NCBI GenBank assembly: GCA_010909165.1
Contig: MU008201.1
Location: forward strand, 372,001-436,000
Length of the DNA: 64,000 bases
Source of the DNA: Anthoceros angustus
Lineage: Eukaryota > Streptophyta > Anthocerotopsida > Anthocerotales > Anthocerotaceae
Direction: 5' to 3'
Shown here: piece after piece, positions 19,540-33,800 of the stretch
Position numbering within the stretch: the stretch's first letter is position 1
Layout: the number at the start of each line of letters is the position of its first letter
Notes under the pieces: generated by a model
The model's input: the letters and a program-made list of their open reading frames with translations, nothing else
The model's database searches: none
What the model was told of the DNA's origin: nothing
Translations under genes and position numbers: made by a program

Positions 19540-21045
19540 GGTTTCTCCTTTCACTTTTGTTCCCTTGGCTACTGCAAAAAAATCCTTCAATGGTACCCCT
19601 CGTGTCACTTAACTTTTGTCTAGATTATGGGCCTTGGTGCATAGCTGTGTGCCTTGTATCTTCTGGTGTCCTTTTTTGCACCCTCGCAGCAACTACTCTC
19701 TCAAGTGGCCTTTGGAATTCTTTCCTCCTGTTTTGCTAGGCGCCCTGGTGACCTCATCCGTACGCTGCCTCCGTCCCCGACACTTTTGTCCCGGCTGCGG
19801 CGGTTTGATAGGAAGATTATGCATACTCTTGGGGACATCTTGGGCTCAGGGGCTTTTGAGTGCCCTATGGGCGATCTGGCCCGCTCGCAAGCGTCCCTAC
19901 CTGTGCAATTTGGAGGCACAGGTCTGCTCTCGCTGGAGGTCTCTTCCCCGGCGGCTTTCCTGGGCAGTTGGGCCCTCTCTGCCCCTGCTTTGGCTTCTCG
20001 GTTCATCCTCCATGACAGGCCCTTTCTGGAGGATCTCGTATCAGGTGTGGAGGAGGGAACCTTCTCTCTCCAAACGTCCTTGAGGCAAGCTAGGGACATG
20101 TTATCAGTGGATGCTCAGAAAGACTTCTCTCCTTTCTCGACATTTATTCGATGGTTTCGAAGTGCGAGCATCCCCGCCGAGAAGCGCTTGGCGAGGCTTT
20201 CGATCATCCTCCAGGACCCCTCCATCCCCAGGTCCACGAGCGCGGCTCCGCTCTTGTTCTGGGAAGGGCGCAGGTGCTTGGCTATTGGCCCGCCCATGCA
20301 TACGGGGTTTTCACAACGCACCAACCACCTTCACTACTGCGATGCGATTCCGTCTTGGCCTACTCCAGCCTGTGGCTTCTTCGCTCCTTACTTGCGAGTG
20401 CGACTCTGCCCTCCATGATTCAGGGGTACACCTTGCTCGTTGTTCCCACGGGGGTCATCGCATTGCCACTCACGACGCCATCCGCGATGTCATGTTCGCC
20501 ATCGCTCGCGAAAGCGGCTACATGGCCGAGGGAGCGGATGTATACTCCGTGGTCGCTCAATCGGTGACTGTACCTTGTCCGTGCGACTAGGTTTCGGCGT
20601 GTATGTGGTTATCGATCCTACACGAGACACCATCTCCGCTCAGGTCATCACTAACTGCGGGTTATCACGAGCCGCGGCTCAAGGTCCGCAAATATAGCAG
20701 GATGCAAGCGGGCCACCTCTTTATTCCGCTTGCTCTAGAAACGTATGGGGCAATGGCTGAGGACTTTGACAAATTTATCAAGTCCTGTGCCAAAGCTTAC
20801 CATGCTCGTAGATCCTCCACAAGGGGCGACAGTAGGTGACGCATCTTCGTCTACCTCCGTGATTTGCAGGCCGTTTATTCTTCCCGTGCATGACGCCAGG
20901 GTGCGTGGGTGACTTTAGGTAGGGAGCTTAGTTGCTCCTCTTCACCTTGACTCCCTGGTCCTCTTTGGTTGTCCCCTCCTAGATGGGCTTTTCCCATCGT
21001 TTTTTCACCTCAATAAAATCTCTCTCTAGAGATTATTTTGTCTCT
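19540..21045 (+). mobile_element. 5'-truncated non-LTR retrotransposon, 3' half (copy b)
   Basis: The translated region contains the segment following the reverse transcriptase of a plant LINE-like element: LPVQFGGTGLLSLEVSS (about 19899), AAFLGSWALSAPALASRF and, downstream, a Cys/His cluster CECDSALHDSGVHLARC (about 20390-20445), typical of LINE C-termini. After one or more frameshifts (around 20250-20700), VVIDPTRDTISAQV and LFIPLALETYGAM follow. These match VVTDPTRD and TFIPLAIEIHGAM in copy c. The 3' UTR ends near 21045 with gggcttttcccatcg and ctcaataaaatctc. The reverse transcriptase core itself is missing, and the frame is broken, so the copy is inactive. Confidence 0.85.
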
Positions 21046-21821
21046 ATAAATGCCTTGGCCTGCATTTACAAGCAAGGGAATATAAAACATGAAAAAGTAA
21101 TGACTTGATTATCTTGTAAAAAGCAATGATGATGTTAAGTAGGAACTCAAAGATGATATGAAGCACCGGAAAAAAAAGTGATTCAATTATGTTCTCAAAA
21201 AACGATAATAATGTTAAGTATTCAAAGATAATTTGAAGCCCCGCCTGGGGGGTCGAACCAGCTAAAGAGCTACCGGGCTGCATTCTACGAAGTTGTTCAT
21301 CATGGAGGTAAACAGTGCAAACAACTCGACCATTCCACTCGCACATTGAGATACCCAAAAAATCTGACTCCCCCCTCCACCGAGGTGATGCGGGCTGTCA
21401 GTCCACCTAAAAGAAATAATACAGCTGTTGTACAGTTGTGCCAAATATGTTCTGCCCATCGTTTGGGCCCTCATGCGTTTCCTGTGACCCAAAAAGGCTA
21501 AAAAGAGTCAATTCCTATTCTGGTATTGCAAGAAACCAGACTTCAGGCCTGCGGATTCCAAGATCAGGATAATCAAAGTTAAAAAATTCTAACCAGACTG
21601 CTTTCCTATGACCCACAAGGCTAGAAAGAGGCAATGCCTAATCTGAGTATTACAAGAATCCAGACTGGGGGCCTGCGGATTCCAAGATCAGGATACTACA
21701 GTCAAGGAATTCTAACCAGCCTGCCTAGCAGCAGATGTCCTGCAGAGTGTTAAAAATTTAGTAGTCGTGAAATACTGGTACAGAGTCGCCCAAACGACTC
21801 TGCACATATGAGAAGAGCCAC
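21046..21821. repeat. TRA1 3' flank with two local tandem duplications
   Basis: No gene seen. At about 21096-21165 and 21178-21242 a block with gatgatgttaagta and actcaaagatgatatgaagc occurs twice. At about 21483-21601 and 21606-21723 a block of about 118 bp occurs twice, with gcctgcggattccaagatca and attctaaccag in each. Both are diverged by small changes. The last 100 bp probably belong to the TRA1 3' UTR. Confidence 0.7.
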
Positions 21822-24800
21822 CTAAAACCATGGATGCCATGTCGGGTCCATCATGCAGAGGCTTCTTGGCTGCAATGCCGCCTCTACAAGTTCAGTCACC
21901 CCTCTCTGGACGGATTGCAGTGGTTCTGCAGAATCTTCATCCTGCACAAAGGAACAAAGGCCTTCAGTAAACCACGGATATCAGTAGTTGTTACAGCACA
22001 GGGACCTTAGAGAAACGAACCTCCTCAGGGAAAGACTGGGGTGCAATGGCTTTCACCCGATTCATCACCATGTCCACATTGGTTGTAACTTTCTGTTTCA
22101 GCTCACCCGTGGCTATGCCGCCTGCAGCAGGAGCTGCAGGCATACCAGGAGGTCTTCTCCATGACCACGATATGAGCTCATCTCTGAAAAACATTCCTAG
22201 CTGATGCTGCACATGCTGGTTCTGTGCAGCAAAGCGTTAAGACTGCTGAGTTGGAACTGAATTCCTTCAAAAGAAAAATTCACAGAACTCAACAATAACT
22301 TGAAATTCACATAGATGTTCACCTGAGGGGCTACAATGGACTGTGCAGCTGCACACATGGAGGAGACGAACAGACCTTCTACACCAAAGGGTGTAAAAAA
22401 AGTCTGCAGGTTCCTTGTCAGTCTAAATGGGACGGAATCTGTAAACTCCACCATTCCATTCATGTCATACGCTGCAAACACCAGACAGGAGTCAGTGTCA
22501 GTGACAACAGTAAGCCAGTAATCATCCTACAGATATCCAGCCCAATCACATCTCACCGGGATGGAAGTCATTCTGGAACACTTTTCCAGTGTTCTTTGCA
22601 AACAGAATCTTATTAGGAGATCGCCCACCAATTTGCAGCATATATGACATGAACCCTGAAAGTGCCAGTTGGACTGCAAACTGCTTTTTGAATGTCCAAA
22701 GATGGTTAGATGATGGCAGCGTCTTATACATATACTGAGAAAACACGTTTTCGCTGACGAAGTTGGTTGTTATCTCATTATAAGTATGAAGACGTAAGTC
22801 CACAAACATCTCATTTGACAGCTGCCCTGTGATCGCCTGGTTCAGCCTCTCTTTGAAATGTGTTATAGGTGCATCAGCCTCCCGACCATAGCGGGCACAG
22901 TTGATCTCATAAACCTCACCAAATGTACTAAACATTAGATCATCCTCCACCATTCGGACCTTTAAAACAGAAAGCAAGGTGACTGTGTGAGCAAATACTA
23001 GCAATGAACCAACCAGATTTCTAGACTTTGCAAGCAGGAAAACAATGACTTCAACCACATCACTGTCACATAGCATACCTGCGGCCACACCGGGATTATG
23101 ACAGGAGTATTAAATGCCAGGTGTCGGCGTCTTGACTCTTTGTGCTTGTCAAGCAACCTATTCAGCACTCTGAACAATTGCACCATGCGCTCGTCACTAC
23201 GAGCACTGGGCGTCAAAGATGTCTGCACCAGAAAATGCTTCTGGGAGCCATCACTACCAATCATGGTTAGGCGTCGGTGGCTACTACCATGACGGCGCAC
23301 AATTGGAACGTCAGCACCAATTCGGTCTAATTTCACGGCATGATCCGGGGAGTGGTCATTAAAATACTGCCCTGGAACTTCTATATCTACAACATGAAAT
23401 TCCCGTAACTGCCGGCTCTCCTCTTCTAATTTTAACACAGCCGGGAGTCGATCTTCAACATTGCTCTGCAGCACACCTTTCCAATGCTTCAACCTATTAG
23501 TCAGTTCTGCCAACGTTGCTGGGAAGGTTCCAGCGCTCTCAGGGTCCAGGTCCCTCTCAAAATCTCTTTTGTATTCGGTTACGAACTCAACATGCTTATT
23601 GACAGTGTCAGTTGAAAAACAGGCTCTGCAAACGCCTGCCAGTTCCTTTTTCAAAGACTGTGGCACTTCAGCTGTGGTTGCTGTTGGATACTTGTAGCAG
23701 CGATGTAACAATGCATACACCACAGCAAGCAGTCTCTCTTCTGGCAGAGGAACAAATCTTGCTCCAATTTCCGTGAGCATCACCTGCAACACCATCCATC
23801 TCAGAACATGGGATGCGAAAAGGACAACATTTGTAAGCGCCCAATTAAAGTAGCAGAATCTCGGCATCATCATTGCATCATCAAATCTTGGAAAAAATGC
23901 ATCAGAAAGAAGTCGTACCTCCAGCTCAGTTGCAAGGTTAGAATGCTTTCCTCTCAAAGCTTCCATTATGTCCTTGGCAGCTTCAAAAGCGGAAGCTGCT
24001 GAAGGCCATGCTGAACCAACATTCCTCCTTGAAGGCAGTTGAAGATCACCTTGCCCACTATTTGCAGGTTGGCTCGTTTCAGACCCTGCAGCCGAAACTC
24101 CCTCAGTGTTAGGGCCCCTATCGCCTTCTTGACCTGCATTGCTGGCGTTTTCCTGTCCTGTATTTTGAGTCTGAGACACATTTCCTGCTTGTGCAGCCGT
24201 GTTTGCAATAGCCAGTTGATTCGTTGCAGCAGCGTCTGCGGTCAATGCACTGTTGCTGGAAGCAGATGGCATAGGCCCACTGTCAGAAGAATTTGCAGGA
24301 GTGGCCCCAGGTGCATTTGCCATGGCTTGCGCACGGGCCTGAGCTTGGGCCTGAGCCTGAGCTTGCATATTCCTGTTGGCACTCTCTGCCTTGGTCGCAA
24401 TATCACGCCGTTCTAGCAGGTATGTCCGCAGCCAGTAGTATAAAGCCTGGAAAGATATCACAGTAACAAAAATTGTCATGTCCATGTTGTGGGCAGTGCT
24501 CCTTACAAAAGATCACGAGGTATCTATTGTTTATCAAACCAGCATGACAACGTCACAGCAAGAAGCCAGAGCTCACCCACCTGAGGATACACGGTTGCCA
24601 GTCTCACCAGAACTGTCCTGGAACTCTGAGCTTCCGGCCTCTGCAGTGACAGAAGCAGCTGTGGAATCCAGGACAGCCACACCCAATGCTGTATCTGTTC
24701 CCAATATTTATCGAGTGCCTTACCAACAGTACCATTCTGATTGTCAAAGCTCAGAAGATACAATACCCTTGCAAGGTGGCTCCTGCCATGCGAGCCACAC

Positions 24801-27800
24801 TTGATGCCCTGGAGAAAACAACTAACAGCATACTCCAGCCAGATCTCCTCACCTGTATCCTTGTACACCTATTCAGCATCAGGCAGCAGAAAATAAGTGA
24901 AAACACCAATGTGCTGAATTGAGACCCTACCAGACCTTGGACTTCGGATACTGACCTGATCACAATGATTACCCCAGCTGATCCACCCTTTTGGAAGATG
25001 CTTGAACAGCGAAATAGCTGTTGAAAACATTTGATTGGCATTCTCATTATCACGCATTTTTTGCAAGAATTCACCCTTCAGCCTGTAGATTTCTGCCTTG
25101 TGTTGCACAGGAAAATACTCCAGATTTGTAATGTTCAGGAGGTTTAGTCCACTAGTTAGCTCTCCCTTCATCTCCAAATAAGCCTTTGCTTGCTCTTTGA
25201 TCTTGACAAAAGCTTCCTGTCCAGTTAACAAGTTTTCAAGTATGTGAATGGAAGCTCAACCTGAGCAAGCCGGCACCATGATGAGCAGAATAAAGGGACA
25301 CCTACCTGAACCTCCATTGTCATGTATCCATACAGCTTGTTAAGGACGGTTACACACACATCATGTAGACCTTGCTTACGTGCCACATGTGCCAGCTTAT
25401 TTACACTCCAGGCCTTATCACGGAATCCAAGCTGATGGAGCTGTGGGTTGGTCTCTGTAAAGCCTTGGAAGGCATTAATTACAGTGTTGTACATGTGGTT
25501 ACGCCATGTCAAGAGCTCATACCAAACAGTCAATTCATCCCACTCATTTGGGGTTCTCAGTTTCCATGTGTCCAAAATGTCCTTAAGGTCAACATAGGCA
25601 CCCCCTGGAAGCTGAGGCCCAGAGCCCTGAGCCTTGCTACCGTTCGCAATTTCAATTAATACTCTTGCAGATTCCTGCAGCTCTACCAGTTGCTGAAACT
25701 GTTGAAGAACCGGAATGTGAGACTGGACAGCCATCTCAGGTAGCTGCCACCACTGTTGCAGAGCTAGTTCGATGCCTTGCTGCACCCTCTGTTCAGCATC
25801 ATGTACGCCATTCATGCTTCCGTCACTGAGTGCGACATATGCCTGAACCATGCGATACTTGGGGGTTTCTTCTACTTGGGCCTTCGGAAGTACAGTGTCT
25901 TTGAGGAAGGACCAGTCTGGCACTTTCCATAGACAATCTATGAGAATCTCATAGTTGTCGACATTCTTCCCGAACTCAGCTAGCACGTCCCAGTGATTGA
26001 GACGCTTTGCCCCCTGGATCCATTGTTCTTCCCACAGACACATTTCTGCCTTCGAGACACCTGTATTAAAAGAACCTTGAGTTGCCTTATTCATGGCCAT
26101 ATAGAAAACATCAGCAGCACGCTGCCACATTCCATGCTGCACCAGGGAAAGCCCTGCTCTAGTATCAGGAGTGATAGTACGTTTCTTCCACAGACCGTAT
26201 CGGACATCTTCCTCATTCAGCAACCGATACAACTCAGCAAGGGCATCAAAGCACCGTGTTTCGTGAGGAAAAAGTGATACATGACTCTCCAGCAAGGAAA
26301 TAGCTATATGCCAGGCATTGTATGTCTTCCCCAAGAATTTAATCAATTCACTAGGAATTTTGGGCTGGGGTTGGCTCAAGGAAAGACCTTCTAACAGAGC
26401 CTGTACAACATTTGGTCTTTTGTCTTGCTGCTTGATATGGCATTCCCTAGAAAGAAGGCTGATCATTGGCTTAGCAAGTGTCACCTGCTCTTCCTTCTGA
26501 AGGGTTGCCCAAACGATAGGGAAAACAAGCACCCACATATGATATGCCACATGTGCATCTCTGTGCGACAACTCTCTCAAAGGGAGAATAAGATCAGCCA
26601 CCTGCACGTAACGATAAGTGTACCGTCAAAAACCTAACTCGCTCAATCGCAACAGCAGTAACCACGGTAAATGGAACAAACCTGAAGCTTGCTTATCTCG
26701 TTCAGAAACCTTGTGTGTTTGTTGATGATGCCAAGGAACGTGGGAGGTGCGCCCTCAACCTCTTCTGGCACATCAGCAGTTTGTTGCTGAATTCCTGCCC
26801 GGTCTGGAATGCCTCCTGATGGCATCAGCGGAGGAATCTGAGCAGAATTGGGGGCTAAAGTGATAGGTTCGTGCTCAACAAGTATGGCTAGAAGAAGATC
26901 AAGGCCCTGCTTCAACCAAAACACGTCGCTTATATTATCCCACTCCTGCGATTGAATTAAGTATTGCAGTCTTGTAAACAGTGTTTTCCCGATAAAATCA
27001 TGGTAGATAGCAAAAAATTTCTGCCGCATCTCTGGGTCTCTAGCTCTAAGACCAAGCATATACTGCCGCTCCACCTTAAACACCTCATTGCGTACAGCAA
27101 CTGTGTACCTGTCAACCCGAGCATTTGCCGTCAGTAATTTGAATTTCAGAGCTAACATGGAAATAAGTCTTCACAGTGGGCTTACTTTGACGCATCAGAA
27201 CATAGTCGATGGAGCAGCTTCAAATACTTGTTTTCCCACTCTTCCAAAACAGAGGCAGGCATATGCTGCTGGTCAACCAGGGACAGCTTTTGCATGAGCG
27301 TGACAACATCCTTATTCGTGAGAGCCCCAGCAAGATTACCAGTACCTGCAGGTTTGAAATCATTTTCAACCCACTCCTTGATAATGTCAAGGATGGTTAG
27401 CAAAATGCCAGCATCAGTGCCTTTCTCTTGTAACATAGAGTGCAGACTGGATATAAACAGTCTCTTGCAATCTGCTGCAAAGAGCACACGTCCACTCATA
27501 AGATTTAAAAGAGCCTTCATATTGGCTATGACAACTCCAAGGTCTGCCATCAATCGAGCAGCAGCAGCAGCTCCATCTGAGTCAAGGTGGCGCCCCTACA
27601 AAGAAGAGCCAGAAAGGTAATAAGAAAAAACCACATCAAATGGGTTCAGCAAAATAACTAGCTCGGACAAGTGAACATCAGGTTCAACCTGGCGCATCAA
27701 GGCTGTTGCTGTTGCTGACATGTCACGATTGAGTCGCTGAACTACACGGACTAATGGCATCATGAACCGGTCTATGTATGACTTGTTCCCTTCTGCCAAA

Positions 27801-30800
27801 CTCTTCAGTACAGATATACATAAGCCAATCATAGAATAGGTAGACCTAGCATCCATTCCAGGAGATGGTGCAGCAGTTACAGCTGCTAGATGCTTATGCA
27901 TCAACTCCTCCACTTTCTGGTGCAAAACCTTCACGTCCTGGGGAGAAGTTGGCAAATCCACAGGAAAGGCATCATAAGCCATCTTCAGCAAAGTACATAG
28001 TGCTTTTCCGATCTCCGGCAACTTGCTGTTGAAGGATGGCTCCAAGAGCTGTTGGTAAGCAGGGAATGAGCAGTGTTACAAGACGAGCACGTTTCAGCTT
28101 CATCTTAGCCAACAGGGCTTTTCATACAGAAAGCAGCAGCCAATACACACTGTCTTCGACTGTGGTAAGTTACCTGGACAATTTGTTGAACATTGTTACG
28201 TATGAAAAGATGAGGCTGCTTCTCCAATACTTTATTCATAACTTCTAACCCCTGTGCAAGTGCTGAGGACGGATCTTTGTTTTGACCTCCCATTGGTTGG
28301 CTTAATAGCTTCTCCAAATAATTGAACTTCACATTTGCGCTTGGCCAAACCTCAAGAGCTAAAGTTAGATGATCCAGAGCCTGATTGTACATAGCTGCCA
28401 TCTCTTTATCCTTGGGTTCAGTGACCAGGGAAACCTGCAAATGAGCAGATATCAGCCCCCCAACTAATTTAAAGTAAAAGCCACGCTGGTACATGTCGGT
28501 TGAAAACGTGGGTCCAGCTTTTTTCTACAATATTTACCGGAAAGTTGAACACTGGTGCAGAAAATTGAATCTGCAAAGCCAATCCACCAATTTATATTGA
28601 CTAACAGACAAAGCTTGTAAAAGCCTCTCATGCCCAAGCAAGACTTCAAAGACACCAAGTTGTAACTCAGGATATATGTTCCAGCGGGCTTACTCTGATC
28701 AGAAAGTTGATGATCATTTCTTCCATGGCTGCATTTGGTTTGAACTCTTCATCCGGCTGTCCACCAGCTCCTGGGGTCCCAATGTTTGGTATAGAACCAG
28801 TACCTGGGACAGGTAGACTTGGAGATAGGCTGGCCGAACTGGAAAGACCAGTTTCAGTCTTGACGCGTTTGCTTAAGTCCTCTGAGGATGTGGATAAGGC
28901 AACTGCTTCAGCAGTTCTCTTAGCAACCGACCCCCCATCTCCAACAGTGGGGTCCTGAGCATCAACAGTGGCTGCTCCCTCTCCTTCTGGCACCACCTTT
29001 GCTTCCACCTGCCGCCTCTTCTCCCATGCGACCACCAGACCCGCTAGATCAATTGCAAGCCTCCTATTTTCAGGAGGTGAGTTCTGAGGCAAGCCAAGGC
29101 GGCTAAGGGAGTTCACCATTTGTGGAACAAACTGAGCACGGCATGAATAGAAGAGCTCGGAATGCCGCACAAGGAGTTGGAATATGTGAATCAAGTTTGG
29201 AACTGAGTGACCTTCCTCAACTAATATCTTTTTGGTGTAACGTATCCAGATGGGGATCTTCGAATCTCCCAGGGGCAAACGCCGAGGGAGAGCTGGCATA
29301 AGAATATCAAGAGCTTGCCTTACAAGGACCTTGTTCTCTGGTTGACAAAGGCGAAGAAGGGCAACAAATACCTGCATGGGCAAAGTGGACTAAGTGTCAA
29401 CCAGTACCTTGACACGGCAGAGGATTGCAGAGTACAGCCTCCAAACGCAAGTACCAAGTAGCTTATACCTGTAAAATAATCTTCTCAGGAGCTTGATATG
29501 CCTCCAGAAAATGACAAACGTTAACAAATGCCCACTGCTTGCTGGCACTTTCCTCTCGTTTCAAATGGTTCCATCCAAATTTTATCAGCTCTTTCCTGTG
29601 ATGAACCAAATCATTTGGTAGGTACTTCAACAACAATGTCGCAAGCTGGAGCAACTCGATTCGGAGAGGTTCATCATACTCCGCACTCACCTGTTACATA
29701 CCAAAAGCTTAACCATGAGAACCAGAACCAAAAAACCAGAATTCTATGCCTCTGAACCGAAACCCATTTCTGAAAACAAGCACCTCTTCTGGAGGGTCAA
29801 GCAACTTTTCAACTATGGTCTTGATGATAGTGGTATCCACAACGTCCCAGCTTTGGTTATTCTGGAATGCATGAGTTAACATTGGGAGAATCAACATCTG
29901 CATTGCCACCACCAGAAGGTCCTGGGCCATCATTTTTGACTGAAATAGTTGCAGAAACCGGACCAATATAGATTTTTTCTCTTGTGGACCATACCCCTCT
30001 GCCACCTGTCAGATCCCCAGTTCACAGTTTAAATGAAGATTCAACAACTGAAATGTATGTCACTTTTAACAAAATGTTTAACGTTCCAGGCACATACCTC
30101 AATCATGAAAAACTCCTTCAGGAATGTGTAGTCAATTCTGGTGCGCACCAAAAATATTGACAACATTTCAAACAGCACATCCACTTCAGACTTATCATGC
30201 CTGACAAAGTTAAGAAAACACTTAACCAGCCTCTTGCTCTCCTTGACCTGCAAAAAATTAAGCATCAGAACTCTCAAGACCTCACTCACAACAATGCTGG
30301 GAAGCCCAGCCATCACTACACTAACACAAGGCAGCACCTGATTCAAAGTCAGGCTCTGCTCATTCCGTAGCCGAGAAATTCGTCCAGGAGACTGCCAGAG
30401 GCGGACAAGGGCATCAAACACTGGCCGATTGCACCACAGCCAGTCAGGCATCAGCTTCACGAGTGCCGACACAAGGGCAATTCCTTGAAACTGAACTTCC
30501 AGTGTCTGCCCAGAGACTTGCACTGGACTAGCTGTTGCTGACTGGACACCCATAAAATTGTCACTCCCTGAAACTATCAGACCTCCAGTTGCTGAAGGGG
30601 CTGAGATTGGTAGCTGATCATCCGAAGTTGCTGCAACCTTGGTATTCGGGAAGGCACACGTAATAATTTTGTTTGGGGACTTGGCCAGCTCTTCTCTTAA
30701 AGGTTGGCCTGCTTCTGATCTAATGATATCCAGAAACCTGCAACCACAAGGACCACCTCAGATTGAAGCATCCTAGTCATAACAGTCCAGCTATCTGTAG

Positions 30801-33800
30801 TCAAAGACCATCAAAACCTGTAGCAAGCCGCAAACCCAGGCTAGTACATAGACAGATTCATTAACCCCGTATCCCAAAAAAGCATATCAGCAGAATCTCT
30901 CACTAAAACGCTTTGTACCGCTCACTTTCAAGGACAACAGCAGATCATCAAATAGACTTCATGTTACCTCCGGAAAAAGTTTTCATTTGTCAGACGAGCT
31001 AGAAAATAGTCAACTGCTTCCGTAGCATAGCGATTGAGAAACTTTGACAAGGGGAGCCGGTATGGGCTGTTGAGCTCACTGTACACCAAGCCTTGAGGAA
31101 GAGCTTGCTCCAGGTGGATAGTTAACACCACTAGTTGGTCCAAAAACTTACCAGCCGCAACTGGCAGAAGATGGAAGAGCTCTATAATTGCTGATTCAAT
31201 GCACGAGATCTATTATTAGACTGTGTTTAAAACCGGACATAGCAGTCACACGGGGACGAAAACACAACTTTGACACAAACCTGCAGCGATTTCAGGCTCT
31301 TCTCCATCCTTCCAGGACCTTTGCGAGGTAGCTAGCTTCTCAGGTTCCAGCCATTTCTGTAAGTGCTCCATAAGTTTCTCACCCAAAGTAACATTGAACC
31401 AGTTGGAGAGAAGTTCCAGCAGTCGAGCTAGACCTTGTAGCAGTGGCATAGTAAGATTCTTGGTATGTGCCAAGTTCACCAGTATAGGCCGCAAACTGCT
31501 TTGCAACAGTTCCTTGGGCATCTTTTGCTGTTGAATGACCTGTGCATGGACATGCGACAATCGAAATAATCAGACTGATGCATCTACAACCTAAACTTCT
31601 CCAAACACAAATGCAGAACATAAGGCAGTCTTCAGATGCGTGGCAGATAACATGAAGCCACCAAATACTGAAAAACATAGAAGACAAATGAAGGACCCAC
31701 AAAGCTCTGAGTGCTGCCCTTATGATGCTGTCAGTGATGTGCTCTACTCACCTGACGGAGACCCTCCTTTGCCACTGCAACTATTTCAGGAGTCTTGCAT
31801 GTAAGCGACTTAAAGAACATGGCAATGATCCGAGACCTCAATTCGCCATGTGTGGGGGTTTTAAAATCTGCCCATGCCATAGCTGTACATAGCAGCTCAA
31901 TGCAAACTGTCCGAAGCTTGTTCAAAGAGGCAACCATCTTTGGGTTCATGAATTTCCCCTGCAGCACTTGCTCGTCAGCCTCTGCCAGTTGAAGTGCATC
32001 TTGCAGTATGGTAATCAGCTCAGTGGTCATTTTCAACAGAGGAGGTCGCAGTGCCAAGCAGAAATTCAAGGACATCAGTGTCCCAACCTGTCACAGACAT
32101 CAAAGGTCATCACAAGTTCCTATTTTGCAGACATACCTGAAGCAGACACAATAGTCACAAAATGAGTGTCCGATGTGACACCAACAATCTGCATACCTGA
32201 CTATCCAGTGCCTTAGTGCGAAGTGGCCGAACTATCAAAGGCTGCAATAAAGGATTGTACAGAGGTTCGAGGAGCTCTGAAACTTCACTTCCTGTGCGAC
32301 TTGCTAGGAGTGCAAGACAAGACTGCACATTTCTCCTGACAATTTGAGACGTAGACTGATTGAAAAGCTCTGCGGCAAGGACATCCACCACTCCTTGAAA
32401 GCTCAGTTGACGAGGCTCACTAGTGGACTCATCCACATTGTTCACCACACGCAAAACCTGGGTGAGGACTTGACTAGCTTCCTCAAGCTCCTTATTAGCA
32501 TGTGGTGGCAGTCGCTTCAGAACATAAAGCAGTGCTCGGACAGCACGGACCTGGAAAGCACATAATGTCTCCACTGTCACTTTTCCTACTAATGCGCCAA
32601 GGCCCATTACCCCTCCCATCTGAGATTGCCACGAGCTTCCGTAACAACAGTGTAGAAGTCGAGGCAATAGCTGCTCGAAGACTGGAACCCGAACACCAGG
32701 AGGAGGGGAGTACACTGGATTCATGGATGGGCTTGAGACCATCATGGGAGTTCCAGGGGTGCTGACACCTCTAGGTGTTAAATGACCAGTGTGTTTTGCT
32801 CTAGCCAGAACAAGAAGAGTTTCCGCAAACACATTCAACCCATTCAGGGCCGCCTTTGCGTGAGACCTGTTGTCATCAGCCAGAACGGCTACTAGGGCAT
32901 CCAGAAAAATCAAAGGATCAAGCTCTTTCAGATTCCCCTGCGAGCGAGCTCGAGGCTTTGGCGGTGCACCTCCACCTGAGGTCCCAACAGGCAGGCCAAG
33001 CTGTCCGGAGGAAACAGATTGGCTGGTTGTGGATGATTCTACATGGAATATCATGGCAAAGTGGCGGCAAACATTGAGCACAAAATCATCCTTTGGGTCC
33101 TGCAGATCAGTCTCTGCACTAGCAGCAAAGACTGTCATGAGTAAGATTTTGAAGACACTTCTTTCAGCCATAAGCTGAGTCTTTGTCTTCACACCAAGAT
33201 CAACCTGCAAAGGAAAGTCTACCTTAGTTGTAAATCAATAAAGAGATAATGACATGGAATGTTATTTCACTACATTGCAATCCTTCAAATGCATAGCACA
33301 AATCTGCTGCTATCAGAAACGGAGTGACTACCTTCATGTTCGATGTCTCTGCCCTGCGCCTCGATGGGTCCACTGAGGTTACAAGCATGGTGCTCAGCTG
33401 ACCAGGAGTGAGACCTTCAGGCCCAATGTTGCCTTTCAAGTTCAACACAGAGGACAAACACACTCGCAGAAACTTGAGGGCATTCTTGCGGTAGAAGACA
33501 TCAACACCAGGTTGATTTTGTATCACTGCTGCCCTTGCTAGATAGATGCACCTGTCTAAGGGCACTAGGAATGAGGTGCTTGGCTCAAATGTCAGTATCA
33601 ACCTCAAACCATGTTCAGGGTTCTCTTTGCACTCCAAGGCAAGGGGTTCCTTCAAAAACTTCCTGTTCCTTCCACCCAGCTTTCCAAGCAACTGAAGAGC
33701 TTTGGCACCAAAGGGATATGGTTTTGGTTGCAAGTGTGACCACAGTGTCAGGATAAGCTCTGACATCACACTCGCCATACTTGGCTCCAAATACTCTGGA

